From the NCBI GenBank assembly GCA_018222965.1, contig JAAEZH010000038.1, positions 1 to 51,781 of the forward strand: a stretch of 51,781 nucleotides of DNA. The letters run 5' to 3'. Shown here piece by piece: positions 17,134 through 25,722 of this stretch (within the stretch, counting starts at the first letter, position 1; each line of letters opens with the position of its first letter). Both the position numbers and the translations under genes were made by a program. The notes beneath the pieces were generated by a model. It made no database searches. It was not told the DNA's origin and was given only the letters and a program-made list of their open reading frames with translations. Source of the stretch: Bacteroidota bacterium. Lineage in GTDB: Bacteria; Bacteroidota; Bacteroidia; Chitinophagales; Saprospiraceae.

Positions 17134-18078
17134 TTAAGCATGTATAGACTGGCGGATATAACTTCCCCAGGTCAGGTTCTGACCGCCCGGATCTTGCATT
17201 TCCGCTCTTTCAATTGCGTATGTGGCAGCCGTTTCAACTACCCATTTAAAGTTCTCTTCTCCTACTGAATTCAAGTCGGCATCAGGAGCCGGATTGCAGA
17301 AATCAATAGCATAAGGAACACCATCCTGAATGGCAAACTCTACGGTGTTGAAGTCGTAGCCCAATGCCTGATTCAGTCGGATTACATATTCATCGATCAT
17401 TTTCAGCATTTCCTCCGATACATCATGCTTCGCATTGTAGCGCAGATGATGCGGATTGCGCGGTTCATAATGCATGGTGCGTACATATTTTCCACCAATG
17501 CAATAGCTGCGGAAATAGGCATCAAAGTCGATGGTTTGCTGTAACATCATAACCAGGCGTTCGGTTTCGTCGTATGCCTGAAAAAGCTCTTCCGGATTGT
17601 GCACTTTATACACATTTTTCCATCCGCCACCTGCATAAGGTTTCATGAAAAACGGGAAGCCGCCAAGATAGTCATAGATTCCTTCCCAATCCATCGGAAA
17701 CTTCAAATTGGTAAAAGACCCGGATGTAGTATCCTCCGGATGATCTTTGGAAGGCAACAAGACTGTCTTAGGAACAGGAATGCCAATTTGCTCAGCCAGA
17801 ACATTGTTAAAGAACTTTTCGTCTGCGCTCCACCAGAATGGATTGTTAATAACCGCTGTTCCGGTTGCTGCTGCATTCTTTAAAAACGCCCGATAAAAGG
17901 GAACATCCTGTGAGATCCGGTCAATGATAACCGCATACCCCACACCGCGATTTTGCATCACCTCCTCTACGCTTACAAATTCTGCACGGATGCCCTTGGG
18001 GGCTGTCGCATTTACCTGATCGACAAATGCTTGTGGAAAAGTGCGTTCCTGTCCGAATAAAATTCCGATTTTCTTCAT
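17134..18078 (-). CDS. RimK-like ATP-grasp ligase
   Basis: 314 residues from the ATG at 18076-18078; the open frame continues upstream without a better start and would overlap the esterase gene. The N-terminus Lys-Lys-Ile-Gly-Ile-Leu-Phe-Gly-Gln-Glu is a pre-ATP-grasp Rossmann-like strand. ATP-grasp features follow: Phe-Phe-Met-Lys146-Pro-Tyr-Ala-Gly-Gly-Gly, then Thr-Val-Glu227-Phe-Ala and Ala-Ile-Asp239-Phe-Cys-Asn242-Pro for magnesium binding. Family members join a carboxylate to an amine via an acyl phosphate (RimK, D-Ala-D-Ala ligase, glutathione synthetase types). The substrate is unknown. It lies 23 bases after the esterase and upstream of the amidotransferase. Confidence 0.85.
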   Translation of the reverse strand: MKKIGILFGQERTFPQAFVDQVNATAPKGIRAEFVSVEEVMQNRGVGYAVIIDRISQDVPFYRAFLKNAAATGTAVINNPFWWSADEKFFNNVLAEQIGIPVPKTVLLPSKDHPEDTTSGSFTNLKFPMDWEGIYDYLGGFPFFMKPYAGGGWKNVYKVHNPEELFQAYDETERLVMMLQQTIDFDAYFRSYCIGGKYVRTMHYEPRNPHHLRYNAKHDVSEEMLKMIDEYVIRLNQALGYDFNTVEFAIQDGVPYAIDFCNPAPDADLNSVGEENFKWVVETAATYAIERAEMQDPGGQNLTWGSYIRQSIHA

Positions 18079-18101
18079 ACCTGTCACTATTGCGTGTGTA
18101 C

Positions 18102-18812
18102 TTAAATCAATGAAAGATAATGCGGAAACATCTCCCGCCAAAGCGGCCAGTCGTGCTCTTGCCAACCGCGCACATCCAGCCAGTGGTCAATGCCTTTTGC
18201 CTGCAATACACCAGCCATGTGTTTATTGGCTTCCAGGCAAATATCCCATTCTGAGGTTCCGAGTACAATTTTCATATTCCAAAGATCCCCGTGGGTAGCT
18301 CCCGGCAAATAATCCAGCGGATTGTTAAAGTATACCTGATCGTCATAATAACCGTCCATAAACGACTTAACGTCGAATGCACCGCTCATACTGAAAAGAT
18401 GACTCACCAAATGTGGATATCTGAATGCAATATTGGCCGCATGATATCCGCCAAAACTCGCTCCCGCAACAGCAACACGACCACTTCCCGTATTCCAGCG
18501 TATTTTTCCGATGATCTCATCTACAACCATCTTATCATACCACTGGTGATTACGCACCCGCATCGCAGGATGAATTTCCTTATTGTACCAGGTATGCTTA
18601 TCCATGCTGTCCGGACAAAATATCTGAATAAACCCGCGCTCTACAAACCATTTGGCTGATTCAATGAGACCAAAGTCCTTACTTTCATAATAGCGGCCCA
18701 TTGTCGTTGGGAAAATGATCACCGGATAACCCCGATCACCATACACCATCATCTCCATGTCCATACCCAAATTGGGTGAAAACCAGCGGAAATATTCTTC
18801 TTTAATTGCCAT
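18102..18812 (-). CDS. Esterase (PF00756-type alpha/beta hydrolase)
   Basis: 236 residues from the ATG at 18810-18812; the 22 extra upstream codons are out of character and overlap the promoter. The catalytic triad can be read as Ser119 in Gly-Ala-Ser-Phe-Gly-Gly, Asp190 in Ser-Glu-Trp-Asp, and His220 in Gln-Glu-His-Asp-Trp-Pro-Leu-Trp. Overall pattern (Val-Ile-Ile-Phe-Pro-Thr-Thr-Met-Gly-Arg, Gly-Ala-Phe-Asp-Val) fits the esterase D / enterochelin-esterase-like family. No signal peptide, so cytosolic. It is the first gene of the four-gene operon and has an excellent promoter at 18845-18875. Its job may be hydrolysis of an ester or peptide product or precursor of the two ligases. Confidence 0.88.
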   Translation of the reverse strand: MAIKEEYFRWFSPNLGMDMEMMVYGDRGYPVIIFPTTMGRYYESKDFGLIESAKWFVERGFIQIFCPDSMDKHTWYNKEIHPAMRVRNHQWYDKMVVDEIIGKIRWNTGSGRVAVAGASFGGYHAANIAFRYPHLVSHLFSMSGAFDVKSFMDGYYDDQVYFNNPLDYLPGATHGDLWNMKIVLGTSEWDICLEANKHMAGVLQAKGIDHWLDVRGWQEHDWPLWREMFPHYLSLI

Positions 18813-18825
18813 GCAAGTTCGTTTA

Positions 18826-18840
18826 GTGTAATTTTTACAC
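18826..18840 (-). promoter_or_regulatory. Operator-like inverted repeat at the operon transcription start
   Basis: GTGTAA-TTT-TTACAC is a perfect 6-bp dyad with a 3-nt spacer lying just downstream of the -7 box and 13 bases before the esterase ATG, a place where a repressor could block transcription or a hairpin could mask translation. Confidence 0.45.
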
Positions 18841-18844
18841 TTTG

Positions 18845-18875
18845 CAAAGATAGCGCTATTCGGCTTTTGAACAAA
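18845..18875 (-). promoter_or_regulatory. Consensus Bacteroidota promoter (TTTG-N19-TATCTTTG) of the amidoligase operon
   Basis: On the minus strand TTTG (18872-18875) is separated by exactly 19 bases from TATCTTTG (18845-18852). This matches the primary sigma factor consensus known from Bacteroides and Flavobacterium at both boxes and in spacing. The start codon at 18812 lies about 32 bases further on. Confidence 0.8.
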
Positions 18876-18943
18876 CAAAAGTTATTGACTATCAGTTTTT
18901 TACACCTTCCACAAAATACTTCTAAAAAAAGATAATCCCGTTC

Positions 18944-18951
18944 TAACTTTG
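18944..18951 (+). promoter_or_regulatory. Candidate -7 box of the divergent esterase
   Basis: TAACTTTG fits TAnnTTTG, 56 bases before the TTG start at 19007. No convincing -33 box. Confidence 0.4.
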
Positions 18952-19006
18952 CAAAACGGATTTCTGTTCGGTAGCTTCAGCCTCCAACCTATTAAAAGTT
19001 GCATAT

Positions 19007-19897
19007 TTGAATTCAATCCTGAAAAAAAATAATCGGAAAAATTTTGCTGTTTTTGATCCAAAAACGGGTGCCATTCGCCGGCCCCGGCAGGGGCACAGGC
19101 AAAAACACCGGCCACTGGTAGAAACCTGGTTGCTTATTTCAGGCCATATGGAGCGGTCTGTAAAGTTTGACATTTACCTGCCTGCTCTTTATGGAAAATC
19201 CAATGAATCACAAGCCCGATACCCTTTGATTCTTTTTAATGACGGACAAGACCTGGAAGCCCTTCAACTTCCTAAATATCTGGCCGACCCTAAAACTCCG
19301 CCTGTCATTTGCGTAGGAATTTTCCCCGAAGATCGGATGAACGAATATGGTACTGCCTCTTCGCCTGACTACAAAAATCGGGGCAACAAAGCAGCGGCAT
19401 ATAGTCGGTTTGTCATGCTGGAACTCCTCCCCTTTTTACACAGCAATTTCAATATTTCCAACAATACGCAAAAGGTGGGAATTGCCGGCTTCTCCTTGGG
19501 TGGCTTATCCGCCTTTGACATCGCCTGGAATCATCCTTCCACCTTTGGTTTTTGCGGTGTCTTCTCCGGAGCTTTATGGTGGCGATCAAAAGACTTTAAG
19601 CCCAAAGACCCGGATGCCGACCGCATCGTACATGATTCCGTATCCAGGCTGGGAGTCAATCCCGGATTACGGTGCTGGTTCCAAACGGGCACAGAGGATG
19701 AAATCAGCGACAGAAACAACAATGGGATCATCGATTCCATTGACGATACCACCGATTTAATAAAAATCTTAAAGCGCAAAGGGCTGCCTGAAAAAAACAT
19801 CCGATATCTCGAAATAATAGGAGGAAGACATGAACCGGCTACCTGGGCAGAAGCACTGCCTGATTTTTTCAGCTTTACTTTCGCGCCAGCCAAATAA
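19007..19897 (+). CDS. Second esterase with EF-hand-like calcium loop
   Basis: 296 residues of the PF00756 esterase family. The start appears to be TTG at 19007: no ATG or GTG lies upstream before a stop at 18944, and the next ATG (codon 48) would remove the first strands. Nucleophile Ser163 sits in Gly-Phe-Ser-Leu-Gly-Gly; His275 in Gly-Gly-Arg-His-Glu-Pro-Ala-Thr-Trp is the likely catalytic His. Residues 235-246 (Asp-x-Asn-x-Asn-Gly-x-Ile-Asp-xx-Asp) match the 12-residue EF-hand calcium loop, inserted where the acid residue of the triad normally lies. No signal peptide. It is divergent from the operon that starts with another esterase; its last 23 bases overlap the convergent CHAT gene. Confidence 0.82.
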   Translation: MNSILKKNNRKNFAVFDPKTGAIRRPRQGHRQKHRPLVETWLLISGHMERSVKFDIYLPALYGKSNESQARYPLILFNDGQDLEALQLPKYLADPKTPPVICVGIFPEDRMNEYGTASSPDYKNRGNKAAAYSRFVMLELLPFLHSNFNISNNTQKVGIAGFSLGGLSAFDIAWNHPSTFGFCGVFSGALWWRSKDFKPKDPDADRIVHDSVSRLGVNPGLRCWFQTGTEDEISDRNNNGIIDSIDDTTDLIKILKRKGLPEKNIRYLEIIGGRHEPATWAEALPDFFSFTFAPAK

Positions 19898-22800
19898 TAT
19901 AACCGATCAGTCCAAGCCCGATCAATCCGCTAAAAATCCAATAGGGAAACTTTGATTGAGTCGGAGCAGGTATTGGGTCCATCACCCCGACAGGAACGTA
20001 AGAAGCCCAATAAAAGGGATGCGCCTGTATACTGCTGCTTTCGCGAATGAAGTCCAACTTTGCTTGTTGCAAGGCCACGTCTTTCGATTCGCCCTGCTCC
20101 AGTCTGTCGTAAAAATTAGCCATCAGGCGGGAAGAGGATCGATCATCCAGTTTCCAAAGGCTGGTAAGCAGACTTCGCGCACCGGAATAAAAGAACCCAC
20201 GCGCTAAACTGATCATACCTTCGCCTCGCTGCCACTCCCCTACTCCTGTTTCGCAGGCACTCAGGACCACAAGATCCGCCGGAAGGCGCATACTAAACAA
20301 CTCTCTCGCAAATAACCGGGCCGTATCCACGTCTGTATCACCTCCCTGAAACGCCAGAAAGGAATAGCTCCCAATGGTATCATTTGCTTCAGCATGAGTC
20401 GCCAAATGCAACAGTCGATGTAAGGGAGCTTCTTTCTGAAACTGACTTTTTGTGGCTGCCGATCCAAGCAGTACCCGGGCAGGCCAGGCTGCTGAAACAG
20501 ATTCTATTTCTTCGGCATTGTATTTCAAAGGGGCCAATTCTCCGACTCCCGAAAAGCTGGGTGCCATGGCCAGTACTTCTCCGGATATGGCAGATTGCCC
20601 GGCGGGTGGCCGCAATAGCAACTCTGCCGTGTAAGCATAACCAATCGAAAAATCCCGGAGCAGGAAGGGCAGGTTTCTCCATTTCGCCTCCGATCCGACC
20701 GGCTGTCCAAGCAGACAATCGAACGGCAAATAATGCATACTTCCGTCGGGAATGATCAGCAGGCGGTTTCCAAGAAACTGTTCTTCTACCGGCTCGATAA
20801 GCAGTTTGTATAGTGCATGAGCCTGGCCACCATATTTATTGGCAAGCTCCTGCGACTGCATATCAATTGGATTGAAAGCGGTAAGCTCTTTCCGGAAACT
20901 ACTAATCGCAAAAGCAGTTTCCGATCCACCTCCCAGTCGCTGCATCCATAGGGTATCGGCATTTAGTAAAAAAACATAAACCGCATCATCCCCCTGGAAG
21001 TACTCGAGGATATTCATTTCTTCCTTCGCAACATACTTTCGGATTGCGGCCAGATCGATCGATTGATTTCCGTAGCGCAACTTGTAATATTCGGGATATT
21101 CTTTTCGAAGACGATTAATCAGATTGTATTGAGTTTGTTTCGCCGCAAACAATTCCCTGTTTATGTTTTCCCGAAGACTGTCTGCCGACAGAAACAAGCG
21201 CCTCTCAAGTCCGGCTATATCCAGTTTCAGATCCTCTTCCTGTCTCCTAAGACTATCCGGGATGCCCGCAAAGGATTCTGTATTCAAGTTTGCAACAGCC
21301 TCCCGCAACAACAGGCTTTTACCCTGCTCTGAAACCACAAAAGCTCGTTCTATCCAGGCCTGATCATTGGTTTGGGCAAATGCCTGTTCGCAGTTTACCA
21401 AAATGCGTTCCAGCAAATAGTAAAAGCGATCCATCAGCAATTGCTTGGAGCCTGGTTCCTGGTAGGAGCGTAAAGCCCGATCCATCCAATGCAAACCGGC
21501 ATCATGTACCTGCCGAATGGCTGCATACAGGCTATCATTGGGTTGAGCACTTTGCAGCTGCTGAAGCAGATCCGATTTGGCCGTAAGGATTTCCAGGGCA
21601 ACAAGCGGGGTAAAGCCGGAGCCGGCAATTTCCGGATCCAACAAAAATTGCTCATTGCCCAATTGTTTATCCAGCAGGGCAAGTCCGGCTTCAGGATTTT
21701 CGGGCATACACCGGGCGATGTGGGCAATGATCCGGGACACTTCCGGATGCTTCGTCCCGACCAGCAGGCTTTTTATGCGGACTGCTTCTTCGTAATAGCT
21801 TTTCGCTTCCGCGAATTTTTTCTGATTGTAAAAACTGTTACCCAGTCGCACCCAGATATCGGCTACTTTGGGATGATCTTTGCCCAGTTGATTTATGTAA
21901 ATCTCCAAAGCAGACCTGTAGTTGGCTTCCGCCGAATCAAACTCCATACGGCTCTCAAAGTACAGTCCGATGTCACTGTATGAATCGGCCACATCCCGGT
22001 TCATCCGGCCAAAATGATCCAGGCGCATTTTCAAGGCTTCGCGGGCCAGTTTATAGGCTCGTTCGTAGTCCTTTTTCTTCAGGAAACAACTAGCCATGTG
22101 ATTCCGAAGGCTGGCAATTTTCGGATGCCCGGGGGCCAGGGAGGTCTCCCGGATATCCAGTGCCCGGCGGAAAAAAATCAATGCTTTATTATAGTCCCCC
22201 AGATCAAAAAAATTCAACCCCAGGTTATTCAGGGAGGTAGCTACTTCGGGATGATCAGGCGGGTGCAATTGCAACTGGATCTCCAGCGTCGCTTCAAGCA
22301 GTTTTTCAGCAGCCATAAAATCGCCCCGGTCCTGATAACAAACCCCCATATTATTGAGAACCAGTACCAGGTCCGCTCCATACTCGGTAATGTCTGCTTC
22401 ATAAATGGTTCGAGCCTGATCGTAATACCTCAGTGCACGAGTAAAATCGCCCCATTTATGCCAGCAGGTGCCAATATTGAGATAACTGTCTGCCACCCGG
22501 GGATGGCAATCGCCAAAATAATTGAAGCGGATATCCAGAGCCTCTTCATAACTGTCCAGGGCTTTGCCGTAATCGGCCATTTGCTCATAGCATATTCCCA
22601 TATTATTCAGGACATCTGCCACATTGGGATGCTCCCTTCCAAAATCCTTTAAGCGGAGCTGATAGGTTCTTTCATAGGCTGCTAAAGCCTTCAACGGCTG
22701 GCTTTGAACATAGTAATAGATTCCAAGCGCATTGTAGGCATTACTTAAGCTCATAAAAGCTTCGGGACAATACTTTTCCCCGTACTGAATGGCTTCTCTC

Positions 22801-23120
22801 GTATATTGGAGGGAGGATCGGTAATCGCCCTGACGGCGGCAATAGAAGGCAATTTCATTTTGGAGTTTAACCACCTCCTCGGGCAGGCTGTCTACGGACA
22901 TGACCCGACGCACCAGTTTTTTCTTGATGTCTATCGCTTCCGCGAATGCCCGTTCGCCGGCAAGGCTATCCGCTTCCGAATTGATATTTGCCAAAACTTC
23001 CGGCAATTGTGCCTGCGCATCATTAGAAAAGCAAAGGCAAAAAACGCCTGTTACAATCAATGTTCCTAACTTCCTTTTCATTCCGCGAAGAAGGTAAGAA
23101 ATTTTGCGAGTAACTGCCAT
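19875..23120 (-). CDS. TPR-CHAT protein (caspase-like peptidase domain)
   Basis: 1081 residues. A signal peptide ending in Ala-Gln-Ala-Gln is present; an alternative start at Met14 (ATG 23079-23081) gives a tighter signal sequence. Residues about 85-470 contain roughly nine TPR units of about 42 residues of the kinesin-light-chain/TPR_12 type, each with a His-Pro-x-Val-Ala turn. The C-terminal third is a CHAT domain with His909 in Leu-Ala-Thr-His-Ala-Glu-Ala and Cys956 in Leu-Ser-Ala-Cys-Glu-Thr-Gly, the catalytic dyad of this caspase-related family. A final transmembrane helix (Tyr-Trp-Ile-Phe-Ser-Gly-Leu-Ile-Gly-Leu) ends in Ala-Arg-Lys. Signal peptide plus C-terminal anchor place the peptidase in the periplasm. 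CHAT proteases cut partner proteins in stress and defence systems; no partner is evident here. Confidence 0.9.
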   Translation of the reverse strand: MAVTRKISYLLRGMKRKLGTLIVTGVFCLCFSNDAQAQLPEVLANINSEADSLAGERAFAEAIDIKKKLVRRVMSVDSLPEEVVKLQNEIAFYCRRQGDYRSSLQYTREAIQYGEKYCPEAFMSLSNAYNALGIYYYVQSQPLKALAAYERTYQLRLKDFGREHPNVADVLNNMGICYEQMADYGKALDSYEEALDIRFNYFGDCHPRVADSYLNIGTCWHKWGDFTRALRYYDQARTIYEADITEYGADLVLVLNNMGVCYQDRGDFMAAEKLLEATLEIQLQLHPPDHPEVATSLNNLGLNFFDLGDYNKALIFFRRALDIRETSLAPGHPKIASLRNHMASCFLKKKDYERAYKLAREALKMRLDHFGRMNRDVADSYSDIGLYFESRMEFDSAEANYRSALEIYINQLGKDHPKVADIWVRLGNSFYNQKKFAEAKSYYEEAVRIKSLLVGTKHPEVSRIIAHIARCMPENPEAGLALLDKQLGNEQFLLDPEIAGSGFTPLVALEILTAKSDLLQQLQSAQPNDSLYAAIRQVHDAGLHWMDRALRSYQEPGSKQLLMDRFYYLLERILVNCEQAFAQTNDQAWIERAFVVSEQGKSLLLREAVANLNTESFAGIPDSLRRQEEDLKLDIAGLERRLFLSADSLRENINRELFAAKQTQYNLINRLRKEYPEYYKLRYGNQSIDLAAIRKYVAKEEMNILEYFQGDDAVYVFLLNADTLWMQRLGGGSETAFAISSFRKELTAFNPIDMQSQELANKYGGQAHALYKLLIEPVEEQFLGNRLLIIPDGSMHYLPFDCLLGQPVGSEAKWRNLPFLLRDFSIGYAYTAELLLRPPAGQSAISGEVLAMAPSFSGVGELAPLKYNAEEIESVSAAWPARVLLGSAATKSQFQKEAPLHRLLHLATHAEANDTIGSYSFLAFQGGDTDVDTARLFARELFSMRLPADLVVLSACETGVGEWQRGEGMISLARGFFYSGARSLLTSLWKLDDRSSSRLMANFYDRLEQGESKDVALQQAKLDFIRESSSIQAHPFYWASYVPVGVMDPIPAPTQSKFPYWIFSGLIGLGLIGYIIWLARK

Positions 23121-23190
23121 GCCTGTCCGGAAGAGAACAATTTTATCCTGTTTGCTTTTTTACCTATACAATCAACCATAAAACAACAAT

Positions 23191-24840
23191 ATGTCATCTA
23201 ATAAAAAACCAAAAACGTATTCTGATCTGATTGAAGCCGTTGAAGTAGCCGACTGGGACCAGCTTGAAGATCGAAAACCCACCGGAGCACTGGTAGACAA
23301 TACCGATCTGGTTATCGTCCGATACGACAAAGAGGTCTCGATTATGTATGGCCGATGCCTGCACCGGGGCGCTATGCTTTCCGATGGTTTTGTAGACGAC
23401 AATGACAATCTCATCTGTGGCGTCCATTACTGGGACTACCGGATCGATTCCGGCGTCAGTGAATACAACAATGAGGAAGCCCTCCACAAATTTCCGGCAA
23501 TCGTACACGACGGTAAAGTGTATACCGACCGGGCGGCTGTCGTGGCGTTTGAAAATCTCCACCCCCAACCCTTTCACCGCGACGAATACCTCGGGCAATA
23601 TGCAGACACCAATCCGGAAGATACAGAACCACATACCGCTTATATTCAAAGCCTGGCAAAATCAGGCATAAAAAAAGGACATCATGGTCCGTCGGCGGCC
23701 ATGGGCGTAGATCGAAATACCCTCCCCTCCTGGGATGACATTCAGTACCTCCCTGCCCAAATGCACAAACAGCCTTTGATGGATGAGGAGTCTGTAAATA
23801 CAACAACCATCATTGGGCCCAATGCAAAGAAACCCCTCAAACTGGACATCCCCCTTTTCGTATCAGACATGTCCTTTGGTGCCCTGAGCAAAGAAGCCAA
23901 GATTGCGCTCTCAAAAGGAGCTGAAATGGCAGGTACTGGCATTTGTTCCGGTGAAGGAGGCATGCTCGCAGCCGAACAGGAAAACAACAGCCGGTATTTT
24001 TACGAGCTCGCTTCTGCGAAATTTGGTTTCAGCTGGGAGAAAGTGAGCAAAGTGCAGGCCTTCCATTTTAAGGGCGGGCAGGGAGCTAAAACCGGTACCG
24101 GAGGACACCTGCCTGGGAATAAGGTAAATAAATCCATCGCCGAAGTGCGAGATTTGGAACCCGGCCAGGATGCTATTTCTCCGGCTACTTTTCCCGACCT
24201 CAAAACAGCCGCAGATTTCAGGGAGTTGGCCGAAGAAGTTCGCTCCCTAAGCGGAGGCATACCGATTGGATTTAAAATCGCCGCTTCTCATATCGAAAAA
24301 GACATTGATTTCTGTTTGGAAGCCGGCGCGGATTACATTATCCTCGACGGACGGGGAGGCGGAACGGGCGCTGCGCCAACGATTCTTCGGGATCACATCA
24401 ATGTACCTACTATTCCGGCACTGGCAAGGGCTCGCAAACACCTCGACAGCTCTGATGCAAAAGGCGTTAGTCTCATCGTTACCGGCGGACTGCGAGTTCC
24501 AGCCGATTTTGCCAAAGCACTTATGTTGGGTGCAGACGCCATAGCTGTTGCCAATGCTGCTATTCAGGCCGTTGGTTGTCTGGGTATGCGGGCCTGCCAC
24601 ACCAATAATTGTCCGGTTGGTATTGCCACGCAAAAAGATCATCTGCGGCAAAGACTGATTATAGATAAATCCGCCGAAAGGCTGGCCAACTTCTTTCAGG
24701 GCTCCACCGAGCTAATGAAAGTAATTTCGCGTGCTTGCGGACATTCAAGTTTATCTGACTTCAACTTCGATGACTTAAGTACGTTTAATTATGACATGCA
24801 CCGCTTGACGGGGATTTCCTTTGCGGGAGTTTCATCGTAA
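23191..24840 (+). CDS. Rieske 2Fe-2S / glutamate-synthase-type FMN domain fusion
   Basis: 549 residues. The N-terminal 130 residues form a Rieske domain with Cys56-x-His58 and Cys76-xx-His79. Residues about 180-549 are the central FMN-binding domain of glutamate synthase: Phe-Val-Ser-Asp-Met-Ser-Phe-Gly-Ala-Leu-Ser, Gly-Ile-Cys-Ser-Gly-Glu-Gly-Gly-Met, Phe-His-Phe-Lys-Gly-Gly-Gln-Gly-Ala-Lys, and a Cys-Leu-Gly-Met-Arg-Ala-Cys-His-xxx-Cys-Pro-Val-Gly cluster site. The glutaminase (class II amidotransferase) domain of true GltB is absent, so it cannot take ammonia from glutamine by itself. The Rieske cluster could be the electron entry point to FMN. It stands alone, downstream of and divergent from the CHAT gene. 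The substrate is not established. Confidence 0.9.
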   Translation: MSSNKKPKTYSDLIEAVEVADWDQLEDRKPTGALVDNTDLVIVRYDKEVSIMYGRCLHRGAMLSDGFVDDNDNLICGVHYWDYRIDSGVSEYNNEEALHKFPAIVHDGKVYTDRAAVVAFENLHPQPFHRDEYLGQYADTNPEDTEPHTAYIQSLAKSGIKKGHHGPSAAMGVDRNTLPSWDDIQYLPAQMHKQPLMDEESVNTTTIIGPNAKKPLKLDIPLFVSDMSFGALSKEAKIALSKGAEMAGTGICSGEGGMLAAEQENNSRYFYELASAKFGFSWEKVSKVQAFHFKGGQGAKTGTGGHLPGNKVNKSIAEVRDLEPGQDAISPATFPDLKTAADFRELAEEVRSLSGGIPIGFKIAASHIEKDIDFCLEAGADYIILDGRGGGTGAAPTILRDHINVPTIPALARARKHLDSSDAKGVSLIVTGGLRVPADFAKALMLGADAIAVANAAIQAVGCLGMRACHTNNCPVGIATQKDHLRQRLIIDKSAERLANFFQGSTELMKVISRACGHSSLSDFNFDDLSTFNYDMHRLTGISFAGVSS

Positions 24841-24947
24841 AAAGTGTACTGGTGAATTGGTGTACCGGTGAAGTGGTTGGTTCTGATAACGGGGAGCGTG
24901 TATCGTGTAATTAAAAATTAATCCATACTAATTAAGCATTCGAAAAA

Positions 24948-25598
24948 ATGAATTTAAAACCTTTCTTCATCCTTCTTGCAGCAACGCTTACTTTGGCTGC
25001 CTGCGACAAGGAAAACCTGCCCGACGGCATCGAATACACCGTGGAGTTTACCGGCACCTGGACCAGTACGGACCATCCAACCGACTTTCCGGATAATGCC
25101 CACTTTTCTACAGCTATAGGAATGACACATGCACCAGGTGTATCCTTCTGGTCTGTGGGAGAATTGGCCAGTGAAGGAGTGGAAGAAATGGCCGAAACCG
25201 GTAAAACGGGGCCGTTGGAGAGTGAGATTGAGCCTCTAGTTGAAAGTGGTCAGGCACTTCAATTGATTGTGGGTGATCGGCTGGCAACCGGTACGACCTC
25301 TGTCAGTTTTACCATAGTTGTAGACGATGATCATCCGGAAGTGAGCCTGGTAAGTATGATCGCCCCAAGTCCCGATTGGTTTGTTGGTGTAGACGGTCTT
25401 TCCTTGAAAGAAAATGGAGAGTGGGTGGAAAGCCTAACTGTCAACCTGGATAATTTTGATTCCGGAACAGACAGTGGTACGATGTTTAAATCGGCCAATA
25501 CCGATACGGATCCACCGGAAAACATATTCCAAATTACCGAGTCTCCGCTCGATTATGAAGATAAGCCATTGGCCTACTTCAAATTTACCCGCAAATAA
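24948..25598 (+). CDS. Spondin-domain lipoprotein
   Basis: 216 residues. Signal segment with lipobox Leu-Ala-Ala-Cys (Cys19) followed by Asp-Lys-Glu. The rest matches the N-terminal F-spondin domain: Tyr-Thr-Val-Glu-Phe-Thr-Gly-Thr-Trp, His-Pro-xx-Phe-Pro, Ala-His-Phe-Ser, and the hallmark Met-Ile-Ala-Pro-Ser-Pro-Asp-Trp-Phe-Val-Gly-Val. In animals this is an extracellular-matrix domain; bacterial versions are secreted proteins of unknown ligand. No T9SS tail, so anchoring is by lipid. It may be exposed at the outer membrane. Probably monocistronic; 124 bases separate it from the DUF2007 gene. Confidence 0.9.
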   Translation: MNLKPFFILLAATLTLAACDKENLPDGIEYTVEFTGTWTSTDHPTDFPDNAHFSTAIGMTHAPGVSFWSVGELASEGVEEMAETGKTGPLESEIEPLVESGQALQLIVGDRLATGTTSVSFTIVVDDDHPEVSLVSMIAPSPDWFVGVDGLSLKENGEWVESLTVNLDNFDSGTDSGTMFKSANTDTDPPENIFQITESPLDYEDKPLAYFKFTRK

Positions 25599-25722
25599 AC
25601 GACGCTGCAGGGATCAAAAGACCCCGTAAAATTGTTATTATAGAGACGAAAGTAGTTAAACCACAATCCTTGATCGAAATGGTGCTGTTGATTTGAAGGG
25701 CCTAACATCTAAACGACCAAAT

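Noticed and set aside
22014-22652. Open frame antisense to the TPR region of the CHAT gene
   Set aside because: The repetitive TPR codons create long open antisense frames; the product contains only repeat shadows.
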